Counted from the first letter of the stretch, positions 49,812 through 62,351 are shown. The stretch is DNA of 64,000 bases from Pseudomonadota bacterium (GCA_030535425.1 JAUNHQ010000003.1:24820-88819); one strand, 5' to 3'. The notes: generated by a model from the letters alone, not told the origin. A program made the numbers and translations.

Positions 49812-49878
49812 TCATTTTTGGAAGACCATGGTGTCCGGTCATAATTTCAGGCAGTTTGACGGTCTGAAGCCCAATGCC

Positions 49879-50065
49879 ATGCTCTTGCTCATTGGCTGGC
49901 GTGATATGTACCGCCAGCAGATGGCCCAACCTATCGACGGCCATATGAACCTTTGCGCCATTGCGACGCTTGTTGCCGTCGTAACCTGCGCGCGAACCGC
50001 TTTTGCCACTTGATGACAGCGGTAGGCTATCCGGGGCAGCAGCGCTGGCTGGCCCGGGCGATCTT
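49879..50065 (-). pseudogene. IS5-family transposase remnant
   Basis: On the minus strand an uninterrupted frame reads [35 protein letters not shown] and [16 protein letters not shown]. This is the central DDE part of an IS5-type transposase, including the first catalytic Asp. The N- and C-terminal parts are missing. The frame then runs on into a stop at the right repeat of the AT-rich cassette. Confidence 0.8.
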
Positions 50066-50438
50066 GGGCCGCACGAATGACCGAGCGCAGATCACATTCA
50101 CCATGACCTCAACGCAACCCGATTGCAGCCAGCAGCGCGTTTGCTGATATGCGTCCAGCCATGGTTAGAAAGTCTGCGGTGAGCATGCGCCAAGACGCTG
50201 CTGCACGGGCAATCCAGCGCAACGTATTGCCCCCCCCCCGCATCACACGCTCTACGGCCTCTCGGGGACATCCGGTTGATGTTTGCGGGCGACCCGACCC
50301 GGCCAAGGCGCATCGCGATTTCTGCCCGTCATGCGGCCAAGTGTGGCTTTTCGCAGCAGCTGCCCAAGCACGGCGGGCGCCCCTTTGCCAGAGCGCCCGC
50401 CGGGCATGACACGCGGGCCATCTGCCCGCGCGAGATCC
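50066..50438. other. Non-coding, decayed region between IS remnant and sodC
   Basis: About 370 bp with no gene I can support. It is probably the flank of old insertions: short frames only, and one run of ten C at 50230-50239. No inverted repeats or RNA structure stood out. Confidence 0.5.
50230..50239 (+). repeat. Homopolymeric C10 tract
   Basis: Ten consecutive C in an otherwise mixed non-coding stretch. Such tracts slip easily, but no gene is visible here for it to switch. Confidence 0.7.
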
Positions 50439-51011
50439 TCAAGGCCCTGGCACGATGACCGCGCACGCCAGGCGCGGGCCCGCGTTGCCCACGGGTTGAT
50501 GGGTGGGATCGTCCGGGTCGCGGTGCACGATGATGGCTTTGCCCATGATGCTGTGCGGCCCACGCAGCTTGAGCGACTGGCTGTTGAAGGAGATGGTGGC
50601 CGTGCCATGGGCGTCGGCCATGAGGGGCGGCATGTCACCCAAATGGTGCGCCCCCTTGCCATGCGCACCATGGGGCTGGCCGGTGGGGTTGAAATGCCCG
50701 CCCGCACTGCTGAAGTCAGGCGCGGAACAGTCGCTTTTTTCGTGCACATGAAAACCATGTGCCGCGTTGGGCTTGAGCCCTGTGACGGTGCCGTTGACGC
50801 TGACAATGTCTCGCACCTGAGAGAAGTTGACCGTGCCCGCCACGGGCGACTGCGGGTTAGGCTGAGGCACCACTGCTGCCGCGGCCAGGCGTGCGCTCGC
50901 CTGGGTGCGAGGATTGGCTTCGTCAGGCGTGCGGCTGGCGCAGGCGGTCATGGCGACGGCAGCGGCGATCAGGCCCAGCGCACTGGCATGGCGAAAAGTG
51001 ATGGATGGCAT
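50439..51011 (-). CDS. sodC: Periplasmic Cu/Zn superoxide dismutase (lipoprotein)
   Basis: 190 residues. A signal sequence (ALGLIAAAVAMTAC) ends in the Cys of a lipobox-like MTAC. The copper/zinc ligands are GFHVHEKSDC (HVH), GGHFNPTGQPHGAH, HHLGDMP and IIVHRDPDD, with the disulfide Cys in RLAC. It converts periplasmic superoxide. It lies next to the decayed IS region, with repeat R15 upstream. Confidence 0.93.
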   Translation of the reverse strand: MPSITFRHASALGLIAAAVAMTACASRTPDEANPRTQASARLAAAAVVPQPNPQSPVAGTVNFSQVRDIVSVNGTVTGLKPNAAHGFHVHEKSDCSAPDFSSAGGHFNPTGQPHGAHGKGAHHLGDMPPLMADAHGTATISFNSQSLKLRGPHSIMGKAIIVHRDPDDPTHQPVGNAGPRLACAVIVPGP

Positions 51012-51178
51012 GTACAGCGCTCCTTGCTAAGCGGGGTGAATGAAGCTGTCATCGTAGGCCGCCGCATCGCTTGCAACGAAGGAAGGAGCGCATCCTGCCC
51101 ACAGTCGCCCTGTCTGTCTTGGGCAGGGCTCGGGGCCACAGGCTTGCACGGCCTCAGTCCAGCCAAGGGAAGAGGCAT

Positions 51179-51236
51179 GAAAAATGCCTTTTGCGCTTGA
51201 TTTAAAAGGGATTATTGCTATTTAAACAATAGCAAT
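51179..51236 (-). repeat. Dispersed repeat, copy R15
   Basis: GAAAAATGCCTTTTGCGCTTG, then GCTAT and AATAGCAA. It lies between sodC and the cyclic-nucleotide-binding gene, 65 bases past the latter's stop. Confidence 0.85.
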
Positions 51237-51300
51237 AAGAGGACTGCCGTTATCACGCTGCGTGCGGCGGCCGCCCCGGCGCGCGCACGGCCAAGCCCCT

Positions 51301-51906
51301 TTAACCTGGTGTGCCACCGCTTTGCGCGCGATTCAAGGCGGCCAGCTGCTCCAGCAAGCGCTTGTTCACGCCATGCACAGCGTCCAGCTCTTCCTGCAAG
51401 GCTTTGCTCACCTGCGCGAAAGTCATCAGCTTGCGGTTGGTTTCGCGCAAATGGTCGGCAATGCGCTTGGACATGGCCATGAGCAGGCGGGCGGCGACGG
51501 CAGGGCGCTCTTGCATCAGCCGTGTCATGGCTTCACGGGTGAGCACGGCCAGCGCCAGATCGGTAGCGGCCGTGCAGGTGGCCGAACGCGGGCCACCATC
51601 AATGATGCCCATGTCGCCAATCAAGGCACCCGGGCCCAGCACCGAGACCACCATGCTGTCATGCGCGGCAGCCACGGTGTTTTCCACGGTCACTTCGCCG
51701 TCCAGCAGCAGCGCCATGAAGTCGCTGCGCGTGGCCTCGCCTTCCCGGATCACAACCGTGCCCGCCTTGACCCGCTGCGGACGCATGTAGCCGACGATTT
51801 CGCGCGCATCCGCCGCGCTCAACTCCACCAGTGCACCCGTGGTCACCAGCAGTGCGGCCGCCCTGATTTGGACGTTTTCACCCGTCCGGTCTTTGCTTGC
51901 GAACAT
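51301..51906 (-). CDS. Cyclic-nucleotide-binding-domain protein without a DNA-binding domain
   Basis: 201 residues from ATG 51906. The Crp-like beta-barrel is visible as RVKAGTVVIREGEATRSDFMALLLDGEVTV, VVSVLGPGALIGDMGIIDGGPRSATCTAATDLALAVLTREAM. The tail (LLMAMSKRIADHLRETNRKLMTFAQVSKALQEELD) is a long amphipathic helix, probably a coiled coil. No helix-turn-helix follows, so it is not a typical Crp regulator. The phosphate-binding GDMG..PRSATC pocket looks mostly intact. Role unknown. Confidence 0.8.
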   Translation of the reverse strand: MFASKDRTGENVQIRAAALLVTTGALVELSAADAREIVGYMRPQRVKAGTVVIREGEATRSDFMALLLDGEVTVENTVAAAHDSMVVSVLGPGALIGDMGIIDGGPRSATCTAATDLALAVLTREAMTRLMQERPAVAARLLMAMSKRIADHLRETNRKLMTFAQVSKALQEELDAVHGVNKRLLEQLAALNRAQSGGTPG

Positions 51907-52031
51907 ACCGTCATTGTAAAAATCCACCTTGCCCACCCGCCAGGCACTATTTATCACCCAGCCTTGGCGCATTGCATCGGCCTGCGCGACAAGGCAGCCC
52001 ACGCGCTGGCCATCAACAAAAAAGACCCTGC

Positions 52032-52063
52032 AAAAAAGCAAAACCCACCGCCAGGGTGGGTTT
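52032..52063 (-). terminator. Terminator of the atp operon
   Basis: Minus strand: AAACCCACC and GGTGGGTTT (9-bp stem at 52041-52063), followed by TGCTTTTTT. It lies about 125 bases past the atpC stop. Confidence 0.8.
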
Positions 52064-52188
52064 GCGTCTACCGCCAGCGGGCGCTTGCGGCGCCTTGCCA
52101 TGCTGTGGTCAAAAGCCTTTTCTGATTCGCTGGGCTGCGGGGCTGCCACATCCCAGCAGGGCACCAGAGACCTTGCCGGCCTGCGCTT

Positions 52189-52608
52189 TCAGCGCTTTTG
52201 GCGGTATTTGCGCAAGGCAGCAATTTGCGCCGCCAGCACCGCCAGCTCTGACGTGGCGCGGGCCATGTCGATCTCGCTCTTGGCGTTTTTCAGCGCCTCT
52301 TCGGCCTGCTTGCGCGCTTCGCTGGCCTTGGCTTCGTCCAGATCCTTGCCACGGATGGCCGTGTCGGAAAGAACAGTGACGGTGGTGGGCTGCACTTCCA
52401 GAATACCGCCGGCGACGAAGACGAATTCTTCTTCGCCATTGGCTTTGGTAATGCGCACCGAACCCGGCTTGATGCGGGTGATGAGGGGGGTGTGGCGCGG
52501 ATAGATGCCCAGCTCGCCCTGCTCACCTGGCAGGGCCACGAACGTGGCCTCGCCCGAGAAGATGGACTCCTCGGCGCTGACAACGTCCACATGAATGGTA
52601 TTGGCCAT
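52189..52608 (-). CDS. atpC: ATP synthase epsilon subunit
   Basis: 139 residues. Beta-sandwich start [40 protein letters not shown] and a C-terminal helical hairpin ([22 protein letters not shown]...). It belongs to the central stalk and can inhibit ATP hydrolysis. Last gene of the operon, followed by a terminator. Confidence 0.97.
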   Translation of the reverse strand: MANTIHVDVVSAEESIFSGEATFVALPGEQGELGIYPRHTPLITRIKPGSVRITKANGEEEFVFVAGGILEVQPTTVTVLSDTAIRGKDLDEAKASEARKQAEEALKNAKSEIDMARATSELAVLAAQIAALRKYRQKR

Positions 52609-52663
52609 GCTTTCTCCTGGTTAGACAGGCGTTCAGCGCATGAGCGCCGAACGCTGAACCGAG

Positions 52664-54986
<2,323 letters not shown>

Positions 54987-55014
54987 AGCTGATCCTCCTT
55001 GTCGTCCAGAAGGA

Positions 55015-56574
55015 TCAGGCGAAGGTTTTCTTGAAGGCTTCGATGGCCGCCGTCAGTGCGGCTTCCAGCTCTTTGTCCTTGTCGATGGCCTTGCCCGCTT
55101 CCATCTTGTTCAGCAAGTCAGCGTGCTTATCCTTCAGGTAGCCGTGCAGACCTTGCTCAAAGGGCAGGATTTTCTTCACGTCCACGTCGTCCATGTAGCC
55201 CTTGTTCACGGCAAACAGCGATGCCGCCATGAGGCTGATGGGCAACGGTGCGTACTGGGGCTGCTTGAGTAGCTCGGTCACGCGCGCGCCACGGTCCAGC
55301 TGCTTCTTGGTGGCCGCATCCAGGTCAGAGGCGAACTGGGCAAAGGCCGCCAGTTCACGGTACTGCGCCAAGTCGGTACGGATACCGCCGGCAAGCTTCT
55401 TGATCAGGTCGGTCTGCGCCGCCCCCCCCACGCGCGACACCGAGATACCCGCGTTGATAGCGGGGCGGATGCCGGCGTTGAACAGGTTGGTTTCCAGGAA
55501 GATCTGGCCGTCGGTGATCGAGATCACGTTGGTCGGCACGAAGGCGGACACGTCGCCAGCTTGCGTTTCAATGATGGGCAGCGCAGTGAGCGAGCCGGTC
55601 TTGCCCTTGACCTCACCCTTGGTGAAGGCTTCCACGTAGTCGGCGTTCACTCGGGCAGCACGCTCCAGCAGACGGCTGTGCAGATAGAACACGTCGCCAG
55701 GGAACGCTTCGCGGCCGGGCGGGCGGCGCAGCAGCAGCGACACTTGGCGATAGGCCACGGCCTGCTTGGACAAATCGTCATAGACGATCAGCGCGTCCTG
55801 ACCGCGGTCGCGGAAATACTCGCCCATGGTGCAACCGGAATATGCGGCCACGTACTGCATGGCGGCCGATTCGGAAGCGGAGGCGGCCACGACGATGGTG
55901 TAGTCCATGGCGCCATGCTGCTCCAGCGCGCGCACCACGTTCTTGATGCTGGACGCTTTCTGGCCGATGGCAACGTACACGCAGACCATGTTCTGGCCTT
56001 TTTGGTTGATGATCGTGTCGATCGCCACCGCCGTCTTGCCGGTCTGACGGTCGCCAATAATCAGCTCGCGCTGGCCGCGGCCAATGGGCACCATGGAGTC
56101 GATGGCCTTCAGACCGGTCTGCACCGGCTGATCCACCGATTTACGTGCGATCACACCGGGAGCCACCTTCTCGATCACGTCGGTCATCTTGGCGTCGATG
56201 GGGCCCTTGCCGTCGATGGGCTGGCCCAGCGCGTTGACCACGCGGCCAATCAGCTCAGGACCCACGGGCACTTCCAGGATGCGGCCCGTGCACTTGACGG
56301 TGTCGCCTTCAGAGATGTGCTCGTATTCACCCAGAATCACGGCGCCAACCGAGTCGCGCTCCAGGTTCAGCGCCAGGCCATACGTGGGCACGCCAGCGGC
56401 CGTGGCCGGAAATTCCAGCATCTCGCCCTGCATGGCGTCGGACAGACCGTGAATACGCACAATGCCGTCGGTCACCGCCACCACCGTGCCCTGGTTGCGC
56501 ACGTCGGCGCTGACGCCCAGGCCCTCGATGCGGCTCTTGATCAGTTCTGAAATTTCTGCGGGATTGAGTTGCAT
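55015..56574 (-). CDS. atpA: ATP synthase alpha subunit
   Basis: 519 residues. Nucleotide-binding loop GDRQTGKT near residue 173, with [17 protein letters not shown], and the alpha-specific [21 protein letters not shown] segment [11 protein letters not shown]. Non-catalytic nucleotide-binding subunit of F1. Confidence 0.98.
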   Translation of the reverse strand: MQLNPAEISELIKSRIEGLGVSADVRNQGTVVAVTDGIVRIHGLSDAMQGEMLEFPATAAGVPTYGLALNLERDSVGAVILGEYEHISEGDTVKCTGRILEVPVGPELIGRVVNALGQPIDGKGPIDAKMTDVIEKVAPGVIARKSVDQPVQTGLKAIDSMVPIGRGQRELIIGDRQTGKTAVAIDTIINQKGQNMVCVYVAIGQKASSIKNVVRALEQHGAMDYTIVVAASASESAAMQYVAAYSGCTMGEYFRDRGQDALIVYDDLSKQAVAYRQVSLLLRRPPGREAFPGDVFYLHSRLLERAARVNADYVEAFTKGEVKGKTGSLTALPIIETQAGDVSAFVPTNVISITDGQIFLETNLFNAGIRPAINAGISVSRVGGAAQTDLIKKLAGGIRTDLAQYRELAAFAQFASDLDAATKKQLDRGARVTELLKQPQYAPLPISLMAASLFAVNKGYMDDVDVKKILPFEQGLHGYLKDKHADLLNKMEAGKAIDKDKELEAALTAAIEAFKKTFA

Positions 56575-56635
56575 GACTCTTTCCTAATTCTTGGGGTTGT
56601 ATCGAGGGGCCTTGGACCTGCTGCCTTGCGCGGCA

Positions 56636-57166
56636 TCAGGCGGTCAGGGCCGTCTTCATTTGTTCCAGGCGGGCCTTGACCGAGGTGTCCAGCACCTCGT
56701 CGCCCACCGCCACGCGCACGCCGCCAATCAGCGCGGGCTCGACCTGCACCGTGGCGCGCAGCTTGCGTGCAAAGCGTTTTTCCAGCGTGGCCAGCAAATC
56801 GTTCAGTTCGGCCTCGCTCAAGGGGAAAGCGCTCTGAACCACGGCGTCGGAAACGCCACTGACTTCGTTGGCCAGCATGCGGAACTGGCGCGCCACTTCG
56901 GGCAAAGCCGCCAAGCGGTCGTTGTCGATCACCGTGCGCAGAAAGTTTTCCCCGCGCGCCGGCAGCGGCTGCTTGAGCACGCTGGTGACGACGTGAAACA
57001 CCTGGCTGGCATTGACCCGCGGGTTGGCGGCAAACTGCAGCAAGGCATCGTTGCCCGCCGCAGCTGCCAGCCCCTCCAGCCAGGACTGCGTGGCCTGCGG
57101 ATCGTCGCGCGAGACAGCAAACAGCGCCTCGGCATAAGGTCTTGCAATGGTGGCGAGTTCTGCCAT
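56636..57166 (-). CDS. atpH: ATP synthase delta subunit
   Basis: 176 residues. [15 protein letters not shown] at the start is the delta/OSCP signature; the C-terminal part has [35 protein letters not shown]. It links F1 to the b stalk. Confidence 0.96.
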   Translation of the reverse strand: MAELATIARPYAEALFAVSRDDPQATQSWLEGLAAAAGNDALLQFAANPRVNASQVFHVVTSVLKQPLPARGENFLRTVIDNDRLAALPEVARQFRMLANEVSGVSDAVVQSAFPLSEAELNDLLATLEKRFARKLRATVQVEPALIGGVRVAVGDEVLDTSVKARLEQMKTALTA

Positions 57167-57201
57167 GGTCGTTTCCTTTGCCCGTGCCTGACCTTGATTG
57201 C

Positions 57202-57672
57202 TCAGAGCTCGGTCTTCAGACGGGACAGCAGATCCGCATGCACCGTCGGGTTCACTTCCTTGCGCAGAATCTGCTCGGCACCCTTGACCGCCAGCACGGC
57301 CACTTGCTCGCGCAAGGCTTCGCGCGCTTGAATGGCCTGCTGCTCCGCCTCGGCTTTGGCAGCGGCAATGATCCTGCTGCCTTCCTCGCTTGCGCGGGCC
57401 TTGGCTTCTTCAATGATTTGCTGCGCGCGGCGTTCGGCGTCCGCCAGGCGGGCTGCCGTTTCGTTGCGCGAGTTGGCCAGCTCGGCCTCCACACGCTGAT
57501 TGGCTGCCGCCAGCTCGGTTTTGGCCTTGTCGGCCGCCGCCAGCCCGTCGGCGATTTTCTGGGCCCGCTCGTCCAGCGCCTTCGTGATCGGGGGCCACAC
57601 GAATTTCATCGTGAACCACACCAGGATCGCGAAGACAACGGCCTGCAGGAACAGGGTCGCGTTGATATTCAC
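57202..57672 (-). CDS. atpF: ATP synthase b subunit
   Basis: 156 residues. A GTG start at 57672 (AAGGAG upstream) leads into a membrane helix [21 protein letters not shown], then a long Ala/Glu/Arg coiled coil typical of the stator. Unusual only in its GTG start. Confidence 0.96.
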   Translation of the reverse strand: MNINATLFLQAVVFAILVWFTMKFVWPPITKALDERAQKIADGLAAADKAKTELAAANQRVEAELANSRNETAARLADAERRAQQIIEEAKARASEEGSRIIAAAKAEAEQQAIQAREALREQVAVLAVKGAEQILRKEVNPTVHADLLSRLKTEL

Positions 57673-57708
57673 GTCTCGACTCCTTTCAGTCCAGAAAGGC
57701 CGGACCGA

Positions 57709-58011
<303 letters not shown>

Positions 58012-58899
58012 TTAGTGCGCGTCGTGCGCCTGACCCACGTAGATCAGCGTCAGCATCATGAAGATGAACGCCTGCAGCGTAATGATCAGGATGTGGAAGA
58101 TCGCCCACACAGACCCCGCAATCACGTGCCCAACACCCAGCCAGAATCCACCCGAAAGGGGATTGAACTGCCAGGCCCACACACCGCCCATCAGGGCGAT
58201 CAGCATGAAGACAAGCTCACCGGCAAACATGTTGCCGAACAGTCGCATGCCGTGCGAGACGGTCTTGGCGACGAATTCGATAATCTGCATCAGGAAGTTG
58301 ATGGGCCACAGCAGCGGATGACCGCCAAAAGGCGCGCTCACCAGCTCATGACCCCAGCCGCCCAGGCCCTTGATCTTGACGCTGTAGACCAGGCAGACGA
58401 TGAGCACGCTCACCGAAAGACCCAGCGTGGTGGACAGATCGGCCGTAGGCACCACGCGCTGGTAGTCCTTAAAACCCATGGCCGGACCTGCGCTGTGCCA
58501 CAGATGAGGCAACAGATCCACGGGCAGCAAGTCCATGGCGTTCATCAGGAAGATCCAGACAAACACCGTCAAGGCCAGAGGAGAAACCAGCTTGCGGCTT
58601 TTTTCGTTGTGAATGACACCCTTGGCCTGGTTTTCCACCATCTCCGAGAGGATTTCGACCGCCGCCTGAAAACGGCCCGGCACCCCCGAGGTGGCTTTGC
58701 GCGCGCCCAGCCACAGCAGCCAGCAGCCAATAACCCCCAGCAGCACGGACCAAAACAGCGAGTCCAGATTGAAGACGCTGAAGTCAACGATCTTGCTCTG
58801 CGTCACGCTCTCAAAAGAAAAATTCTTCTGCAGGTGGTGCAGGTGGTGCTGGATGTATTCCCCAGCGGTCGGTCCATTCGCGGCGGTTTCAGCGGCCAT
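58012..58899 (-). CDS. atpB: ATP synthase a subunit
   Basis: 295 residues, five or six membrane helices. The essential Arg region is seen near VSHGMRLFGNMFAGELVFMLIALMGG, followed by AFIFMMLTLIYVGQAHD. Contains the proton half-channels. Confidence 0.97.
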   Translation of the reverse strand: MAAETAANGPTAGEYIQHHLHHLQKNFSFESVTQSKIVDFSVFNLDSLFWSVLLGVIGCWLLWLGARKATSGVPGRFQAAVEILSEMVENQAKGVIHNEKSRKLVSPLALTVFVWIFLMNAMDLLPVDLLPHLWHSAGPAMGFKDYQRVVPTADLSTTLGLSVSVLIVCLVYSVKIKGLGGWGHELVSAPFGGHPLLWPINFLMQIIEFVAKTVSHGMRLFGNMFAGELVFMLIALMGGVWAWQFNPLSGGFWLGVGHVIAGSVWAIFHILIITLQAFIFMMLTLIYVGQAHDAH

Positions 58900-58917
58900 A
58901 CGTCACCAGTTCTACGT

Positions 58918-59442
58918 TTACTTTGCTCGCGCGGCCTGTCGGCGCGCCGACATCAGCCACAAGGCCACCCAGGCGGCCTTGATCGTCACCACAAAACCAG
59001 CCAGCAACGCCAGCCAGTGCACTTGCGCCATCACCCTGGGCGCCGCCATCAGCAGCGCCACGGTCAAGGCAATCTTGACTCCCTCCCCCACCATCAGCAC
59101 AAGCAAAGCGCTGGCGGCGTTGGCTTGCCGTCGCATCCGACGGGCCACCATGCGGGCAAACATCACCGCCGGCAACCACGCCGCCAAGGCGCCGCAGGCG
59201 GTTGACCCGGCGACGGACACATTACCCGCCGACACCAGCCACGCCACAGCCACCACGGCCAGACCTGCCACCGCCTGCACCTTGACTGCCGGCCAAGGCG
59301 ACATAGGCGGATGCTTCGCACGCCATTGCTGCGCCTGCTCGGCACTCAGGGGCTTGAAATCGGCATCAAAGGCATCACCTGCCTCTTCTGCCTTGCCGCC
59401 TGGCGCCAGTGTGCCTGCGCTGGCAGGTTCGGTTCTGGCCAT
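58918..59442 (-). CDS. atpI: ATP synthase subunit I
   Basis: 174 residues, four hydrophobic helices after a polar N-terminus (PGGKAEEAGDAFDADFKPL). It is an accessory protein aiding c-ring assembly. First gene of the operon, with 18 bases before atpB. The N-terminal 60 residues are variable in this family. Confidence 0.85.
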   Translation of the reverse strand: MARTEPASAGTLAPGGKAEEAGDAFDADFKPLSAEQAQQWRAKHPPMSPWPAVKVQAVAGLAVVAVAWLVSAGNVSVAGSTACGALAAWLPAVMFARMVARRMRRQANAASALLVLMVGEGVKIALTVALLMAAPRVMAQVHWLALLAGFVVTIKAAWVALWLMSARRQAARAK

Positions 59443-59620
59443 GTCAATGGGCGTGCCGCTTACGTCCGGCTACGACTGCAAAGCTTTTGATTATAGGGCC
59501 ATGCCGTGACGTGGATCACACCTTGGCTTGGCGCATATGCCACACCCGTCTGATGCGAAGGCTTGCGCGACAATGCGCGCTTGCTTTTTCCTCTCGCGCA
59601 CGTCCACCCGCATATCCACC

Positions 59621-60532
59621 ATGAGCTCCAACATTGCCGCCCATCTGCCATCGCTGCCGTGCTTTCTGAACGGTGACATCACCACCTTGCCCGAAGCGCG
59701 CATCAGCCCCCTGGACCGAGGCTTCATTTTTGGCGATGGTGTGTACGAGGGCATTTCGTTTTATGGCAAACCGGGGCACGCCCCGCGCGGCTTTCGCTTT
59801 GAGCAGCACATGGCCCGGCTGGAGCGCAGCCTGAAGGAAACGCGCATTCCCAACCCCTACACGCGCGACCAATGGCGCCAGATTGCCCTGGATCTGATTG
59901 CCGCCTATCCGGGTGGTGCCGAGGCAGCCAAAGACTGGTTCTTCTATTTTCAGGTCACACGCGGTGTGGCCTTGCGCGACCACCCCATGCTGGAAGGGCT
60001 TGCACCCACCGTGTTTGGCACCTGCCTGCCCATGAAAGCACCCACCGCCGAGCAGCGCGCGCAAGGCGTGGCCTGTGTCACGGCGGATGATTTCCGCTGG
60101 CAAAAGGCGCATATCAAATCCATCAGCCTGCTGGGCGCGGTGTTCGCGCGCCAGATCAGCCACGACGTGGGCGCGCTGGAAACCGTGATGTTCCGCGACG
60201 GCTTCTTGAGCGAAGCCGCTGCCAGCAACGTGTGGGTGGTGAAAAACGGCACCGTGTACGGCCCGCCCAAGGACAACCTGGTGCTCGAAGGCATCCGCTA
60301 CGGCGCCATTGAAGAGCTGTGCGCGCAGCAGGGTATTCCGTTTGAGCTGCGCCGCATCCCGCGCGAGGAGGTGCTGGCCGCCGATGAGCTGATGCTCTCC
60401 TCCGCCACCAAGGAAGTACTGCCCATCACCCGCCTGGACGGCCAGCCCGTAGGCAGCGGCCAGCCCGGCCCCGTGTACACCCAGTTGTATGCAGGCTATC
60501 AACGCGCCAAGGACGCCCTTTTCTCCGCATGA
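59621..60532 (+). CDS. Class IV aminotransferase (D-amino acid aminotransferase-like)
   Basis: 303 residues from ATG 59621. PLP class IV features: ISPLDRGFIFGDGVYEGI at the start, the PLP-binding Lys in KAHIKSISLLGAVF, and SEAAASNVWVVKNG. The lineage with DUF493 and lipB-lipA is typical of dat in Burkholderiales. Substrates may be D-Ala/D-Glu or branched-chain amino acids. ATGA overlap with DUF493. Confidence 0.88.
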   Translation: MSSNIAAHLPSLPCFLNGDITTLPEARISPLDRGFIFGDGVYEGISFYGKPGHAPRGFRFEQHMARLERSLKETRIPNPYTRDQWRQIALDLIAAYPGGAEAAKDWFFYFQVTRGVALRDHPMLEGLAPTVFGTCLPMKAPTAEQRAQGVACVTADDFRWQKAHIKSISLLGAVFARQISHDVGALETVMFRDGFLSEAAASNVWVVKNGTVYGPPKDNLVLEGIRYGAIEELCAQQGIPFELRRIPREEVLAADELMLSSATKEVLPITRLDGQPVGSGQPGPVYTQLYAGYQRAKDALFSA

Positions 60533-60843
60533 GCACGCCCCCCCCCATGCCCGAAGGCACTCCCCTCACACTGGATGCCGAACACCGCGAATCGCTTGTC
60601 GAATACCCCAGCCGCTTCCCCATCAAAGTCGTTGGCGTCAACGAAGACGGCTACGTCACCGCCGTCACGCATGTGGCCAAGCGGTTCGACCCCGGTTTTG
60701 ACGCCGCCACCATCGAGCTGCGCGAAAGCGGCGGCGGCAAATACCTGGGCGTGACCATCACCGTGCTGGCCACCAGCCGCCAGCAGCTTGACGACCTGTA
60801 CCGCGCCCTCACCGCCCTTCCACAAGTCAAGTGGGTGCTTTGA
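60529..60843 (+). CDS. DUF493 (YbeD-like) protein
   Basis: 104 residues, an ACT-like ferredoxin fold. LVEYPSRFPIKVVGVNEDGYVTAVTHVAKRFDP and ESGGGKYLGVTITVLATSRQQLDDLYRAL are the conserved parts. The family is linked to lipoate genes and may regulate lipoylation; the mechanism is unknown. Confidence 0.92.
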   Translation: MSTPPPMPEGTPLTLDAEHRESLVEYPSRFPIKVVGVNEDGYVTAVTHVAKRFDPGFDAATIELRESGGGKYLGVTITVLATSRQQLDDLYRALTALPQVKWVL

Positions 60844-60847
60844 CCAC

Positions 60848-60907
60848 AAGGCTTTTAGGCTATTTGCGCTTTTGTATCAAGCGCAAATAGCTACTTAAAC
60901 AATAGCA
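60848..60907 (-). repeat. Dispersed repeat, copy R16
   Basis: AAGGCTTTTAGGC, TTTGCGCTTTTG, TCAAGCGC, then AGCTAC and AATAGCA. It fills the convergent gap between DUF493 and the lipoprotein gene, four bases from each stop. Confidence 0.85.
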
Positions 60908-60910
60908 AAA

Positions 60911-61558
60911 TCAATGGTGGTAGCGATCCACCCACACGATGCGCAAGCCCTGCTGGCCGTGTAGCCAGCCCTCGGGCAAGTCCAGCCACAGCCGGCCATC
61001 GCGCTGCCACACCCGAAAACCATCCGGCACCAGCGGCGGCACTTCATCGCCCGCCTGGTGCGCAGGGTTGATGACCTGCAAGCGCAGCCCCTCCAGCACC
61101 TCGAACGGTTTGTCTGGTGCATATTGAAACTGCACCTTGATCCGGTGCGTCCACCCCCCGTGCCGTGGCCGCAACTCCACCCGGCCGCTGCCGCTGCTGG
61201 AAGTGACCACCACCCGCACGCCACCCCAGCCTTCACGCTGCACTTGCACCCCGTCGCCCTCGGCCCGACGAGGTGGGCTTTGCCAATGCACGGCAAAACC
61301 GCCGCTTTCGGTGTGCGCAGGTGGCGGCGCTTTGACCACTGGCCGTTGCGCATGCGCTGCCGCTGATGCCGCCGGCAAGGCTGCGGACGCCACAGATGCG
61401 GCGGGTGCGGCGGGCGCGGCACCCGCCGCCGGGCCGGCAGACACGGCCTGTCCCGCAGGCGCAGACCCACAGCCTTGCATCACCCCCGCGCCACATGTGG
61501 CCAGCACGGCAACCCACACATCTTTTCGCACCCGCTCAGCCAACGTTGACAGCTTCAT
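60911..61558 (-). CDS. Predicted lipoprotein with Ala-rich linker
   Basis: 215 residues from ATG 61558 (61579 also in frame). A signal (VWVAVLATCGAGVMQGC) ends in a lipobox-like MQGC, followed by a 60-residue Ala/Pro-rich tether. The C-terminal domain of about 140 residues includes FAVHWQSPPRRAEGDGVQV and WQRDGRLWLDLPEGWLHG. I recognise no named family; the beta-rich pattern suggests a carbohydrate- or peptidoglycan-facing domain, which is speculative. Confidence 0.65.
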   Translation of the reverse strand: MKLSTLAERVRKDVWVAVLATCGAGVMQGCGSAPAGQAVSAGPAAGAAPAAPAASVASAALPAASAAAHAQRPVVKAPPPAHTESGGFAVHWQSPPRRAEGDGVQVQREGWGGVRVVVTSSSGSGRVELRPRHGGWTHRIKVQFQYAPDKPFEVLEGLRLQVINPAHQAGDEVPPLVPDGFRVWQRDGRLWLDLPEGWLHGQQGLRIVWVDRYHH

Positions 61559-61658
61559 CTTCAATCGCCACTCCATCATCGCGTGATGACGCGCGGGCGG
61601 GTATCCCTTGTCCGCCCTGCCCCACGTTAAGACGCCGCCATGCTGTCACACTTGCCAA

Positions 61659-62351
61659 ATGGACATTCATTTCCTCGGCCGCGTGGCCTATGCCCCCACG
61701 TTCGCCGCCATGAAGGCATTTGCCCTTCAGCGCGCACCAGATGCGCGCGAGCAGCTATGGATTTGTGAGCATGAACCCGTTTTCACACTGGGACTTGCCG
61801 GCAAGCCGGCGCACGTGCTGGCACCCGGCGACATTCCCGTGGTGCCTACAGACCGCGGCGGGCAAGTCACCTACCACGGGCCAGGGCAAGTCGTGGCCTA
61901 TCCACTGATTGACCTGCGGCGGCGCCACATCTTCGTCAAGGAATACGTGTACCGGCTCGAAGAAGCCGTGATCCGAGCCCTGGCGCACTTTGGCGTCACC
62001 GGCCACCGCGTGGCGGGCGCACCGGGCATCTACGTGCGGCTGGCCGACCCGTTCAGCCACGCGGCCTTGCCTCAAAAGCCGCAACAGCGTGAGCCCGGCT
62101 CACCGCCCCCGCTGCCTGACTTCACCGGCCTGGGCAAGATCGCCGCGCTGGGCATCAAGGTCAGCAACCACTGGGCCTACCACGGCCTGGCGCTGAACGT
62201 GGCCATGGACTTATCGCCCTACCAGCGTATCAACCCCTGCGGCTACGCAGGGCTGCCCACGGTTGACCTTTCTACAATCGGCGTTTCGGCCTCATGGGAT
62301 GAGGCCGCGCACGTTCTGGCCGCACAGTTGCAGCGCCTGCTGTCCATCTGA
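61659..62351 (+). CDS. lipB: Octanoyl-[ACP] transferase
   Basis: 230 residues. The substrate tunnel motif is [20 protein letters not shown]; the catalytic Cys is in NPCGYAGL and the Lys in [12 protein letters not shown]. It moves octanoate to the E2/H proteins for LipA. An insertion of about 22 residues ([20 protein letters not shown]) lengthens a surface loop. Residues near 18-32 resemble a copy of the dispersed repeat read in frame. Confidence 0.93.
   Translation: MDIHFLGRVAYAPTFAAMKAFALQRAPDAREQLWICEHEPVFTLGLAGKPAHVLAPGDIPVVPTDRGGQVTYHGPGQVVAYPLIDLRRRHIFVKEYVYRLEEAVIRALAHFGVTGHRVAGAPGIYVRLADPFSHAALPQKPQQREPGSPPPLPDFTGLGKIAALGIKVSNHWAYHGLALNVAMDLSPYQRINPCGYAGLPTVDLSTIGVSASWDEAAHVLAAQLQRLLSI
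61712..61757 (-). repeat. Possible dispersed repeat copy R17 inside lipB
   Basis: GAAGGCATTTGCCCTTCAGC, then ACCAGATGCGCGCG, then AGCTAT. It fits the consensus in order and spacing but codes for a part of LipB ([14 protein letters not shown]) of normal length, so it may be convergence. Confidence 0.35.
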
